Shown in pieces: positions 37,422 to 47,495 of a stretch of DNA of 64,000 nt; within the stretch, counting starts at the first letter, position 1, and each line of letters starts with the position of its first letter. This DNA is from Amphibalanus amphitrite (Eukaryota > Arthropoda > Thecostraca > Balanomorpha > Balanidae). The stretch is taken from assembly GCF_019059575.1 (NCBI RefSeq), contig NW_024882918.1:62001-126000 (forward strand). The letters run 5' to 3'. The position numbers and the translations under genes were made by a program. The notes beneath the pieces are model-generated. The model searched no databases. It worked only from the letters and a program-made list of their open reading frames with translations, and was not told the origin of the DNA.

Positions 37422-37539
37422 GGACGCTTACCTCGATCACCCGCAGGCCACGCTCTATGGGGTCGGTGATCAGCAGGCCCCGCGGTAGCCAGTAGCGCTC
37501 GTTCTGCTCCACGATGTAGCGTGAACATTTTTTGACGCA
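37396..37539 (-). CDS. GOLGA7: GOLGA7 coding exon 4 (terminal)
   Basis: Acceptor CTCCGGCAG precedes TGCGTCAAA. 47 codons plus TGA. It encodes [15 protein letters not shown] and [19 protein letters not shown] hexamer at 37431-37426 looks like a donor, but reading through it gives [16 protein letters not shown], aligning with the family's EI(S/T)I-type ending, so the frame is taken as continuous. Confidence 0.88.
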   Translation of the reverse strand, partial: CVKKCSRYIVEQNERYWLPRGLLITDPIERGLRVIEVSVLNEPAPQR

Positions 37540-40500
37540 CTGCCGGAGAATGACGCAGAAAGGGAAAGCGGTCAGAGTTCGGTAGGGCAAGAGAGAGAAG
37601 AGGGAAGGAGCTATTAGGACATGAGGAAGACAAATGGAGGGTAGTAATAGGCTTTTGAAGAGGGGAGACCGCGGGATGCATATATTAATTAATCACAGTA
37701 TTCGCGTAGGCCATATTGTGACGGCAATCATTACGGAGCGAGCGAAGCGAGCGGAGTCTCATACTGAATTAAGGGAAAATCCTGAGTAAATCCTGAGTTA
37801 TGAGCGGCCGGCCGGCCGGCCGGCCGGCCGGCCGTGGGGACGCTTTTCAAAAGCTAATATCTTAGGAACGGGACATCCGATTGACAAGCGGTCTTCTTTA
37901 CTGAATGTCACTTGGACGTAAAAGTTCTGTGGTGTGATGGCCACCATGCGTTCTTGCCAACCACCGCACGTGGCGCGTGGTAAAGTTGGACATTTTTTAA
38001 GAACCCCCAAAATTGCAACCTCAATAACGGCACAACGGTTGGGCCGATTGAATTGAAACTCGGTACACAGGTAGGTCTCCATCAGATAATTCATCTGCAT
38101 GTGTTAAGGTTGGGGTGCTACAGCACGTGCGCACGTGCAGGGGGCGCTCCCAGATCTCGAGAACGGCTGGGCCGATTGCGCTCAAATTTGGTACACGGTT
38201 GGGGACCAGTTAGTAGGGTGCCGTGCAAAAATCAGTTTGGACCCCGCTTGCACGTGCGCACGTGCAGTGTGCCGCTTCCAGATCTCGAGAACGGCTAGGC
38301 CGATTGCGCTGAAATTTGGCACATCGCTAAAGACCGGTTAGTAGGGCGCAGTGCACAAGTTAGTTGGAGGTACCCCCTCGCAATTTCGCACGTGCAAGGC
38401 CCATCCTCTCGCTCGCTCCGTTGGTCGCCCAAAAGGCGTTTTACTGGTATTATTAACCCGCGCCCCGTTGGGCTCTGCCGAGCAACGCGCCCCGTTGGGG
38501 GGGGGGGCCATTTTGGCCCCCCTAAGATCTCGAGAACCACGCAACGTAGCGACAAGCGGCAAACGGTGTTGGATAGCCCTATCAGGGAACTACCTTGTGA
38601 CCCAATTTTATTGACCTAGGTCAAACCGATGACGTCACAGGTCAGGTCAAAGGTCCAATTTTTACCGTTTACATGCATTTCAAGAAATGCGTTGTAAAAT
38701 CGAGTAAAATGCATTTCATTGAAAATCATCGATGGGGAAATGTTCTTCAAACACATATTTTGCTAGTTGAGGTCACTGATACCAGGTCAGGTCACTGAGG
38801 TCAGGTCACTGGGGGGTCACAATATGAAAGTGTCGTGTGATACATGTTTTATGGTCCATTTTACATGACAAATGCGATTATGTGGGTCAGGCAGCCTTTG
38901 GGGCCAGCTTAGGTCACGTTTTGGTCAAGGTCAGGTCAAGGTCAGGTCAAGGTCAGGTCAAATAAGGTCAAATTTCAAAGTTGATATTTTTGCATAAAAT
39001 GGGTATCGAATCGATGCAGCTCGTCACGGGGAGTTCAATGGTGGTCTTTGTTTTGCCGTACGAGGTCTAGAATCGCTAAAAATTGAGTTCAAAAATTTGA
39101 CGTCATCATTTTTGAACAGTTTTTTCGCTATAACTTGGCCAAAAAACGAGATATCGATCTGAAATTTGGTATGTATATAGAAGAGCGCAGGGACTATCAC
39201 ATATATTCCGGTTTTTTCGAAATTCGGAAAAATGTTGGATTTTTTTTTAGTTTTTCTAAAAAAATCAATTTTTTGAAATTTTTTGGGTCAAAAACCCAAA
39301 ATTTTGAAAATCCGAGATAGCAGTTTTGTAGCGCCGCTTTTTGTCTATTAGACCATATAAAGAACTTTGAAATTGCTTGATAGCTGTAGATTTGGTGAGC
39401 GCTTCAAGATTGCATGTTTTTTGCTCATTTTTGCTCGAACATGACCTCAGTTTGACCTCAATAACTCCTGACCTAAGGTGACCTAAGACTTGAAATTTGG
39501 TGTGAAGGTGTCAAATTGATGCCCGGAAAGGTACTGAAAATTTGGCGGCGCTGCGCGCCGCCGTTTTCTTGCTATTCAGGAAAAACCACAGGGGGGGCCA
39601 AAATGCCCCCCCCCAACGGGGCGAGGGTTAACTTACTGTTTCCAAATGGCAAATTTTACTACTTTTTCAGCAAACTACGCAAAGATTGAGCAAAATCCTG
39701 CTAGAAAATGCAAGAGATCGAGGTTTAACAATGTCGTTTGTGCTTCTTGTGATGAGCTTTCTATCGTTTGAGCGGTAACAGAGCATGCAAACTCACCGGT
39801 TCACCCCACACTATCTACGAGAAAGGGCCAAAATTCAGCTCAATGAGGCAATTACTACAAAGCATGTAATACCTACACCAGAGTCAATCCCTGACTGCTC
39901 GGCAGTAATACGCTCAATCCATAATACAAATTCACAGCTTCCTGATATTAATCAGATGAAACCTAATTGACACCATACTTTGCATCATACAAACTCCCGC
40001 ACGTCCTCCCCTGCTCCACTCAATCAACAGTGTTTCAGAGGCCGGCAAAATCAAGACACGAACTCCAAGTAATTCCTGAGCTCCAAACGCACACCCACAC
40101 CGTACACCCCACGCCACGGACCTTATCGTAGTGCGGGTCCATGCAGGTGTAGATACAGTAGGCGGTCAGGCAGGCCAGGCAGCCCTCGCAGTAGGTGGCG
40201 CAGTTCAGCTCCTCAGCCTCCATGAATATCTCGTTAATGGTCGCCAGTGTGTTGTCAAACATGGCCGGCTCGATCTGAGGGTAACGGGGGAAGGCAGATG
40301 GTAAGAAAGTGTCCAGACGTAGTAAGACGGCGAAATTTCAGGGATAATTTAAAAAGGTGCCAAAACACGGAATCAAAGATGGATATAATGCCTAGCCACC
40401 CCATCAATTAATAAGAGCATTGGTATTAAAAAAAAGAATCTAAATCTCGTCGCATGGCCCAATATACAACGCTCAACATAAATCAGAAACAAAACTCAGA

Positions 40501-40938
40501 CAGATGCCACAGTGCTCAGATGGCGCTCAGAATGGCGTCTCCTGCCGGATCCGTTCTTCGTACCCTTCCCTCCAGTTCTGGGGGCATGGTGCTCTGGAAG
40601 CGGACGGCCGTGCCCTCAGAGTAGTCGCGCTGGATGAACACCTTCAGACAGTTGCTGAGGTGTTCCGTCTGCTCCGCGCCGCCGGCCGGCTGCGCACACA
40701 CAGATAGAGCATACAGTTATCGAGTGTAGCAGGGTATAATGGCTGTCACAGGTGCAGCAAGAGCTCATGGCGACAAGGGAGTAACTAAAAATCTGAATAC
40801 AACGAATCCAGGCATGACGGAAAACATTGATAAGTTAATATGATCACATTTCAAAAGGTAACTAACAAAAAAAGCAAATGACAGTACATCCATCAATATG
40901 ACAGAGTCCATGCTTACCTTGGAGCTTTTTGATGCCAT
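37396..40938 (-). CDS. GOLGA7: GOLGA7 (golgin A7 / Erf4 family), four coding exons
   Basis: Joined - strand exons 40918-40938, 40564-40689, 40122-40274 and 37396-37539 give 147 aa; human GOLGA7 is 137 aa. Landmarks: [11 protein letters not shown] (23-33), PPELEGR (43-49), [10 protein letters not shown] (79-88), KYI-like [10 protein letters not shown] (106-115), [15 protein letters not shown] (122-136). The two cysteines of GCLAC (81, 84) correspond to the palmitoylated pair of the human protein. GOLGA7 is a Golgi-associated palmitoylated protein that forms a complex with DHHC9-type palmitoyltransferase acting on Ras proteins; it is the animal counterpart of yeast Erf4. Every junction is GT-AG and all exons are phase 0. 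The last intron (37540-40121) carries R1 copy B and TTAA element E5. The frame ends at TGA 37398-37396 after [12 protein letters not shown], which matches the usual C-terminus. Confidence 0.93.
37731..38448 (+). mobile_element. Helentron/HINE-like repeat R1, copy B, in GOLGA7 intron 3
   Basis: Starts TTACGGAGCGAGCG, ends GGCGTTTTACTGGT. Nearly identical to copies A and C. It has the longest GGCC microsatellite of the four (about seven units at 37806-37834) and a short duplication of AAATCCTGAGT. It ends only four bases before TTAA element E5. Confidence 0.65.
38453..39631. mobile_element. TTAA-bounded AGGTCA-rich element E5, in GOLGA7 intron 3
   Basis: TTAA at 38453-38456 and 39628-39631. 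Left is the long end (CGCGCCCCGTTGGG present twice), right the short end (reverse complement CCCTCGCCCCGTTGGGG). Hairpin centres CCATTTTGG (left) and CCAAAATG (right). Arrays of GGTCAGGTCA at 38637-38652, 38785-38815 and 38928-38962. The sequence inside the left end (CTCGAGAACCACGCAACG, AGCGACAAGCGG) recurs inside the right end of E8. The 39541-39563 GC-rich palindrome precedes the right hairpin. Confidence 0.75.
40122..40274 (-). CDS. GOLGA7: GOLGA7 coding exon 3
   Basis: Acceptor TTACCCTCAG, donor AAG/GTCCGT. 51 codons including the GCLAC palmitoylation-site motif and TCMDPHYDK. Confidence 0.92.
40564..40689 (-). CDS. GOLGA7: GOLGA7 coding exon 2
   Basis: Acceptor GTGTGTGCGCAG, donor AGG/GTACGA. 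42 codons; the N-terminal part ([15 protein letters not shown]) is longer and less conserved than in human, then [12 protein letters not shown] and PPELEGR. Confidence 0.92.
40918..40938 (-). CDS. GOLGA7: GOLGA7 coding exon 1 (7 codons)
   Basis: ATG followed by ASKSSK and a donor AAG/GTAAGC. Context of the start is ACTAAAATGG. Phase 0 agrees with exon 2. Short first coding exon; no competing start is apparent. Confidence 0.75.
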
Positions 40939-41701
40939 TTTAGTGCAACAGAAAACAGCAGCTTTAGATTCTCGGATGTGCTGTGAAAATAAACTTTGAT
41001 TTAGATTCAAAACATACACATGAAGATAGGATCATTTATAAGATCGCTTATTTGAGGTAGTCTTGGATCATTATCAGTACCTACCATAAGTTCCATATTT
41101 CCATCGAACTATAACTGTCAAGTATGAGGCATCATGAGTCATGAATGATATGACCTCAGTCCTCAGGAGACCCTTATAAAAAATATGAGTTGAACAGGTT
41201 GTGAGAACTCCTGAGCTTATTTCTATAAGTTTCATATTTCTACAAAAGATTCCCTCTTACTGAGGGAAAAAGTTGTGCCATGTTCTGAGTGCAATTGCAG
41301 AGGTTGACTGTGATGCCATAAGCCAGTGATCTGAGCTAATCTGAAATGTGACAATGTGGTTGTATCCCCACAAGATCTGACTTGGACAAAAGCTCAGGTG
41401 TGCCAATTTCCAGTGCTATGGACAATTTGTCCAAAACAATTGACTACACCCAGGTGGGCAGCAACAGCCCCTTTGGTGGAAATGGGAGCTGGTGAGGGTT
41501 AAATGTGGAGCATTGCATGTCCTGGCTGATGGAATTATGACTTCCAAGGGATTGAGAACATAGCCTCAGAAATATCTTTTGTTATGCACAAACAATTACC
41601 TCCCAATGCACTGAGACAAGGCCAGACAGCAAAGCATGTCAATTACAATGCACCTATATGAAATCTTGTAGCCTGTAGGTGTAAGTGACAGGGCACTCAA
41701 C
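40939..41701. other. GOLGA7 upstream region, no further gene recognised
   Basis: Presumed 5' UTR/promoter of GOLGA7 followed by AT-rich DNA with no recognised element. Confidence 0.35.
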
Positions 41702-42403
41702 TCAACTTAAGTGACTCAAGACAGTGGGAGGCATGGTGAGGATTTGCTGTGGTGTGCATATTGTGTGGACTGTGAAGCTTTTAGCGTCGTGCCGTGAAGC
41801 AAGGCCGGAGGCGGAAGATCCAGGGCCACAAAAATCGGCGGAGCGGTGCGTTCTAGGCTGACGGGAGCCAGCGAGGGCCGGGCAGCGGAGCAGCGCGCTC
41901 CGGCACATCAGCCTCTTCTCGGCACACGGCGCAGAGCGCCGCGAGGCACCACTTGTCTGGGCACTGCTGGCACGCCCCGGAGGCCGGAGTGCAGACAGCC
42001 GATTCGGTACACGCACTGGAGAGTGGAGCGAGCGGCCCCAGAGGCCCGCCCTCATCTGGTGCACCGAAACGGCGTCCTCTCGGTCCTCTCCAGGGATATG
42101 GGGCGGCATGCTCCTGAGGAGTGGCTTGAATAGTGATTCTGACCAGTTGTCGCGCCATTGATGCGAGGCTGCATAATGAACCACCCTGGTCAGCGGTTTC
42201 AGGGCGGGGGGCCACTTGTTTGTCAGGTCATCGGCGCTCTCATTCCCCTTGATATCGCAGTGGGCAGGAACCGTTGTGGTATTACTTGCTGATGCTCGGC
42301 GATGTTCAACAAGGTCTTCCATACCTATCTCCACGACGAGGGTTGAGGCCTCACCTGGGCGGCCACTCCTCCACTGAGTACTCAGGGCGGCTTGACAATT
42401 CAA
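41702..42403 (-). pseudogene. Degenerate non-LTR retrotransposon 3' end (RNase H region)
   Basis: The - strand frame contains VPAHCDIKGNESADDLTNK, which is the C-terminal RNase H motif (usual form: V-P-(S/A)-H-x-G-I-x-GNE-x-AD-x-LA). Farther on, QMRAGLWG and LLRCPALAGSR match the typical Cys/His tail region, but the CxxC part is split among frames (compare CCAACP-like residues in an overlapping frame at 41853-42215), so at least one frameshift is present. No reverse transcriptase domain is visible upstream. It is an old, 5'-truncated fossil. Confidence 0.6.
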
Positions 42404-43217
42404 GCACGCGAAAACCGGAGCGTGAGCGGGGACATGTCATCTCGAAACCTCTCTAGCAGAGCTGCCTGCAGGGCGAATCTGCTCCAAGATTGACCAGTGT
42501 GTCGACTAAATTTGAGGACAGTCTCTCGGCAAACTATTCTGAGATCACCCTGTGCCTAAAAATTCAGCCACCACCACTATCAACTATGCGCTGAATTCGG
42601 TGTAGGCGAAGAAATGCCAGACGTGCGGCGAACGCTGAAATTTTTTGCACAATCCCGCCACTACACCACACATATTTGGCATAACGTTTTTCCTTTCTGG
42701 CGGCATCACATCCGAGATCAGGATCCATGGAGTCTGGTCTCTGGAGATAAATTCCAGATTGATTTTCTCAGATCCATGCGCATGTCATTCTTCCGTATTA
42801 TTGGTTTATATAAGCATTTTATTTTCGAGTGTGAGCCTATTCTTGGTTGAATCCAAGGCAGTATACACCGTTGAATCCGTCAAAATTTGATGATTAGGAT
42901 TAAATTATTAGGATCAAATGATCTGAACGTGAATGACGAAGTCAGTCACCACCTCACCTTTGTCTGTCAGGGCAGGCCCATGTCGTCCCCTATCTCCCTG
43001 TGTGTCCAAGTGCACAGATGACGTCACACGAAGGGGCGGAGTCGGGGGCGGAGCCTGGCGCAACGGCCGCCATATTTGAATTTGTTTTATTAGAATATAT
43101 TCTATATTTTGGGTTTCAGTCAATTGTTATCGATAGTTTTATGAACGGTTAGCTGTAATTAAAGTGATTTATCAAGAAAAAACATATATTCTGCTTGCAA
43201 TTTCAAATAAAGTACGA
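42404..43217. other. Probable LINE remnant and promoter-like GC motif region
   Basis: 42404-42600 may continue the retrotransposon fossil but no motif survives. At 43017-43075 there are a TGACGTCA, two GGGGCGG boxes and a GCCGCCAT motif, promoter-like in combination, but no gene start was found on either side. Confidence 0.3.
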
Positions 43218-43288
43218 CCCGCGCCTAGATTCGAACGCACGACCTTTGGATTACGGCGCAAGCATCCTAACCACTACACTACCGCGGT
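43218..43288 (-). pseudogene. tRNA-like sequence (tRNA pseudogene or SINE head)
   Basis: On the - strand it reads TAGTGTAGTGGTTAGGATGC (A-box-like) and later GCGTTCGAATC (B-box-like) within 71 nt, framed by CCGCGG and GGCGCGGG ends. The T-stem does not pair properly and the anticodon stem is weak, so a functional tRNA is unlikely. A tRNA-derived SINE head would explain the intact promoter boxes. Confidence 0.45.
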
Positions 43289-44817
43289 GGCGTGGCGGCC
43301 GGCGGAAGGGAGGCTGCGGAGGCATGGGGGCTTTTTTACGCATTTTTGGAAAAACAAATGGGTTTAGTGAGAAACGCTTCTTAGATAATTCGAAGAAAAA
43401 TGTCTCGGCTTTCCGATTATGCCCTTAGTTTTGTGCTAGCTTTAGCAGAGTTTGTTCTAGAGCGCTTCAAAAATCGCCCATTTGCATAGGACTTAAACGG
43501 GACTTCAAGACTTGCCCCCAGATGACGTCACGAGCTGACGTCACGATCAGGTAGAATCGCCGGACCAGGGGGTGTCGAAGTCTAGTAGGAAAATCTGGCA
43601 AATTCCCTGCGTGACGTCACGTCGGGGATGACCGACGGCACCTTGCACTGAAAGATACGGCACAACGGCTATTTTTGAAAAATGATTAAAAATACTTTTG
43701 TGCTGTTATGACGCATAAAACGCTTATCAGCATGTTCCTCATCATGTGATAAAGGCATATCCGTGGTCGAAAATAGCTGAGCCCCTCCCAATTTCCAACC
43801 ACCGACCTCATAAGCAAAGGATGTAAGCGTAATCCTTAAGGGCGACTTTCCTATACATATCCGTACATATGCGTCCTTATGGAAATCGGTAGTGTGGCGA
43901 TTGGCGACGCGCGCGACATCTGTGTGGCGACCAAGTGGCGACTGTGGCGACACCTGGTGGCTGCTTTTCTGCTGTATGTAGGCATTGGGGTTTTGCAGGG
44001 ACCGCGGATTCAAATTCTCGTAGGGTGTGCAAGATGTGGCGACTGGGCCCCCCACCTCACGCCGGGCCCCTTCCAAAAAGTCAGCGCCGCCACTGCTCCG
44101 GAATAAGCCGGTTCTAAGGAAGCGGGGCGGGAAAACCTTCAAAATTGACGGTCGTAAGATGACTGAGCGAGCATCTTACGGTCAGGAGATGCATGAGCAG
44201 AGTAAATGCACATGCATGCATGCAACGTGATCCAAATCGATCTCCGATTTTACCAAGCAGGCCCCTAAAGGCTTACAGTGACCTTCAAGGGCCCCTACGG
44301 GCCTCAGAGAGACCTTTTGCACAGTTGATGTTGGCACACTTCTTTTTATCATGGATTACATGAATTAGTTTAAAAATAAAACACGGCCGGCGGGATGTTT
44401 GGGCCCATCGATTTGGCCCCTATGACCTATGGGGGTCTGGCCTCCGGCCCCCTTAGCTTCCCCATTGCTCTACGGTCCACACGCTGGCTTTGGGGCCCCA
44501 TAAAGGCCGCACGCCAGCTCCTGAGACCCAACGCCGGCAATTCTAAGGGTCACCGGCGCACCGCACACGGTCTTTGAAGGTCCCATAACGGCCTCTGGAA
44601 TACCTCATGTACATAGAACTAGATGCCGGCAGCGCTCTTGCGTTGCCTTGGGCCAGAATTGGAGGAACGGTGCTGAGGGCACACACCGGGCAAAACCACC
44701 GAAACCCAGACTGAGCTTGGACTGAACCAGGAACCTGAAACCAACCGAAACATCCCAAAAATGCTTGAAAGCACGCGAGATTGGTGTGGATATCTACCTA
44801 CAGTAAGATATGAATTA
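43289..44817. other. No gene recognised; TGACGTCA and TGGCGAC motif clusters
   Basis: Three perfect TGACGTCA palindromes at 43523-43530, 43536-43543 and 43612-43619. Several TGGCGAC copies at 43894-43955. The 44.25-44.6 kb part has GGGCCC-rich, loosely repeated sequence. None is tied to a gene. Confidence 0.35.
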
Positions 44818-45440
44818 ACTGCACGTGCATAGTTCATGCCCCAGGCACCCCAGTGCAGTCATTTTCATGACATCATGTAGCGTGTGTCTAGTTCTATCAG
44901 TGTACCGACTTTTGTGTCGCTAGATCGACGTTTCCCGGGATCAGAGGATCCCTCGTCAAAACCGTTATCCGCCCCCCGCACGCGCAGCTTGCACCCCTCG
45001 GATATTATCTCGCCGGAATGTCGTGATCAAATGTATTCTTCTTATGACCTGCAAGTTTTGAACCAGTTAGAGCTGCCGTTTACCCTGCAGGCGTGGCAAC
45101 GTACGAAGAGGTGCAATCGGCTTGCACGTGCATAGCTCATGCACCACAGAGTTTAGCTCAACCAAATGTGCATTATTTTGGAGGCCTTGCCTGGGACTAC
45201 CATTGAACCGATTTTGAGGTTGATAGCTTAAAATTTCTTTGAGCCAGAGGACCTCACGTCAAAACGGTTTTCCGCCCCCAGCACGTGCAGCCTGCACCCC
45301 TAGCAGACGGTGACCCCACTGGAAACTGGTTCAAGGTGTTAACGATGTGTCCCGCCAGTATGGCTTTGCCCGTGACCTCTGGTTGACCTGTAGCCTTGAC
45401 AAAAAATTTCGTGTCACCGAAACTTTGAAGCGGAATAGCA
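44818..45440. repeat. Diverged tandem duplication, ~310 bp unit, two copies
   Basis: Both copies start with GCACGTGCATAG(T/C)TCATGC (about 44820 and 45123), continue through CGTCAAAACCGTTATCCGCCC-like sequence (44955 and 45258) and CAGC(T/C)TGCACCCCT (44985 and 45288). It shares the CACGTGC theme with repeat R1. Confidence 0.5.
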
Positions 45441-45599
45441 TGTGCCACGAAGCACCGAGCGAACCGAGGCCAGCACCAAAAGTTTACCTCGCCGGAGACG
45501 AATCAAACGGTCCCACTTTCGTCCCGATCGGTCCACCCATTTTGACTCCAGGTCCAAAAAAGCTTGGACAAACTCACATACTCACTCACTGACAAACAG

Positions 45600-46200
45600 G
45601 TTCAGGATCTCAGGTATCTCAGGAATCGGCCTGGGCCTTCAAGAGCCAGTTAGGGCCCTCGGAAAGTGGCATTATACCCTGAGATAGCTGTGTAAGGCCC
45701 TCGGGTAACGGCTTGGAGCCCTCGGGCATCGGCCTGCGCCCCGGGCATTGGCCAGAGGTCCTTGGATATCGGTCTAGGGCCCCTCAAGAGCCGGTGAGGG
45801 CCTTCAGAAACTGGGGTGGGGCCCTGAGATAACTGTGGGGGCTTTCAGGTGCTGATGCGGGACCCTTAGGCATCGGCCCCAAGAGGAGGTTAAGGAGGGC
45901 AGGGGGCAGGGGCCCTCAAGAGCCGGTTAGGGCCCTCAGAAACTGGCGTGGATCCCTGAGCTAGCCATGTAGGTACTCAGACACCGGCGTGGGACCTTTA
46001 GACATCGACTTGGGGCCCTCGGGCATCGGCCTGGGCCCTCAAGAGCCGGTGGGAGCACTAAAAATGGCGTGGGTGGGGTTCTGAGATAACCCCTGAGATA
46101 ACACTAGAGCCTGTTCACGCCTTCAGGCACCGGTGCGGGACCATCAGGCTCGCGCTGGGGCCCTCGAGAATCGGCTTGGGACACTCAAGCGCCAGGGCCG
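45600..46200. repeat. Minisatellite with higher-order periodicity (~125-145 bp)
   Basis: Four higher-order copies begin TCAAGAGCC(A/G)GT near 45639, 45783, 45914 and 46039, each built of ~30 bp GGGCCCTC-headed sub-units (followed by CTGAGATA(A/G)C, CACCGG, CATCGGC). Related GC-rich sub-units occur inside the MITE at 6321-7499. Confidence 0.65.
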
Positions 46201-46811
46201 CATGGGCCCCCACAACGAACTGTGGGTGTGCAAAAATAGGTGTTTGCACACCCTCAGGATTTTCAGGGTGTGCAATTGCACACCCTGCCCCCCGGAATCC
46301 GCGGTCCCTGGGGTTTTGCCAGATTTGGTTCCTACTGCTGCACCACTATGTTGACCCAATACTAGAAAAGTTATTTTGCTAGTAAAAGGCAAGCAAATTG
46401 AAAGTTGATTTATAAAATTGCTTATAAATGATTACGAGATAATAATAAAGAAATTTTGATTGAATAATTATTTAAATAATCAACCGTGAAACTATATTCT
46501 GGTAGGTTTAGTAGAAATAAGTCCGTGCAACCTTGTATTTAGGGCCTTGCGCCGGACGACCCTACCTGGTATATAGGGCCTTGTGTCAGGGTTTATTGCG
46601 TGGCAAAATACCTCCAGCAAAACAGAAGGTACCGGATATTCACGAAGTGATTCCCAAATACGTTCACAACTAAATGCAATAATAAATACCGTAATAATTC
46701 GCCTACTATCAGCAATTTTTTTTTCTTTTAGTGGCCTTATATATCCTCGGCCTGGCGAGGAGGAGGCTATCCGGCTCGTGAAGCGAGACCGGTGGCCACT
46801 TTTTAAGGCAG
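46201..46811. other. No gene recognised
   Basis: Includes small GTGTGCA/TGCACAC palindromes at 46224-46286; otherwise AT-rich DNA without recognised features. Confidence 0.35.
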
Positions 46812-46915
46812 AATAGGGAAACCCACGCAAATGTAATTTTTCAAATAAGTGGAATTATTAGTAATATAGGCCAAAACACCTTATTATATTACATGTGCGT
46901 GGGGAAAACCCTATT
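46812..46915. repeat. Long inverted repeat (hairpin, ~26-bp arms)
   Basis: AATAGGGAAACCCACGC...ATGTAAT (46812-46837) pairs with ATTACATGTGCGTGGGGAAAACCCTATT (46888-46915) with a few mismatches, leaving a ~50 nt AT-rich loop. It could be a foldback element or the end of a larger repeat. Confidence 0.75.
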
Positions 46916-46922
46916 ATTTACG

Positions 46923-47430
46923 TTACGAGGTTTTTGGGTCCTTACCTCCACTAACCTTGTCTGGATTGTGATGTAGTTGATGTCGGTTGATCTCGTCGGT
47001 TGATGTAGTTTCAGGCCTGGTCGGCTGTTCCGGCCCAGTCTCTGCCCCCGCCCGCGCCGCCTTGCGCCTATCACCGCGGGGCGGCGCCCCCTGACCACCG
47101 GCCCGTCCAGCGCGGGCCACAGGCGGTCCGCGCGACGGGCCGGCGGCCCGGCCTGCCCAGCAGATGCTAGGCGGCCGGGCACGGGTTGGCCCGGATGGGG
47201 TAGGGCGGGGGCGGCTCGTTGAGAGTGGTTTCATCAGGCCCGTTGGCTCGGGTCCGGCCGCTCTTCCAGACCCAGAGCCATCGGGATATTGTGATGTGAG
47301 TATATGGTAGTTGGGATTGAGCTGCTTCGGTACCGCCCGAATATAACCGTTGAGGTCCAGGTCCAGCGTCTCTCTCAGATCCTGGACCGCCACAAAGCAA
47401 TGAATCTGTTGGGAGCCCAGCTGGCCTCTA
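46923..47430 (-). other. Unrecognised GC-rich open frame
   Basis: Open - strand frame without an obvious start, beginning near 47430. The first part looks protein-like (VQDLRETLDLDLNGYI, LNPNYHILTSQ), the rest is Pro/Arg/Gly-rich low-complexity. It lies directly downstream of the LINE tail at 47496-48035, so it could be part of that element's 3' region or of another element. No family recognised. Confidence 0.25.
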
Positions 47431-47495
47431 CTTCAGATCCGAGCGTCCCGGGCAGATTGTTCGTTGCTACAATAGGAGGTGTCCTACTAGTCTCT

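Noticed and set aside
37426..37431. GTAAGC as the donor of GOLGA7 exon 4
   Set aside because: Reading through gives [16 protein letters not shown], which fits the family C-terminus, and no further exon was found; kept only as a possible alternative site.
45600..46200. CRISPR-like array
   Set aside because: No identical repeats with unique spacers; it is a eukaryotic minisatellite of diverged units.
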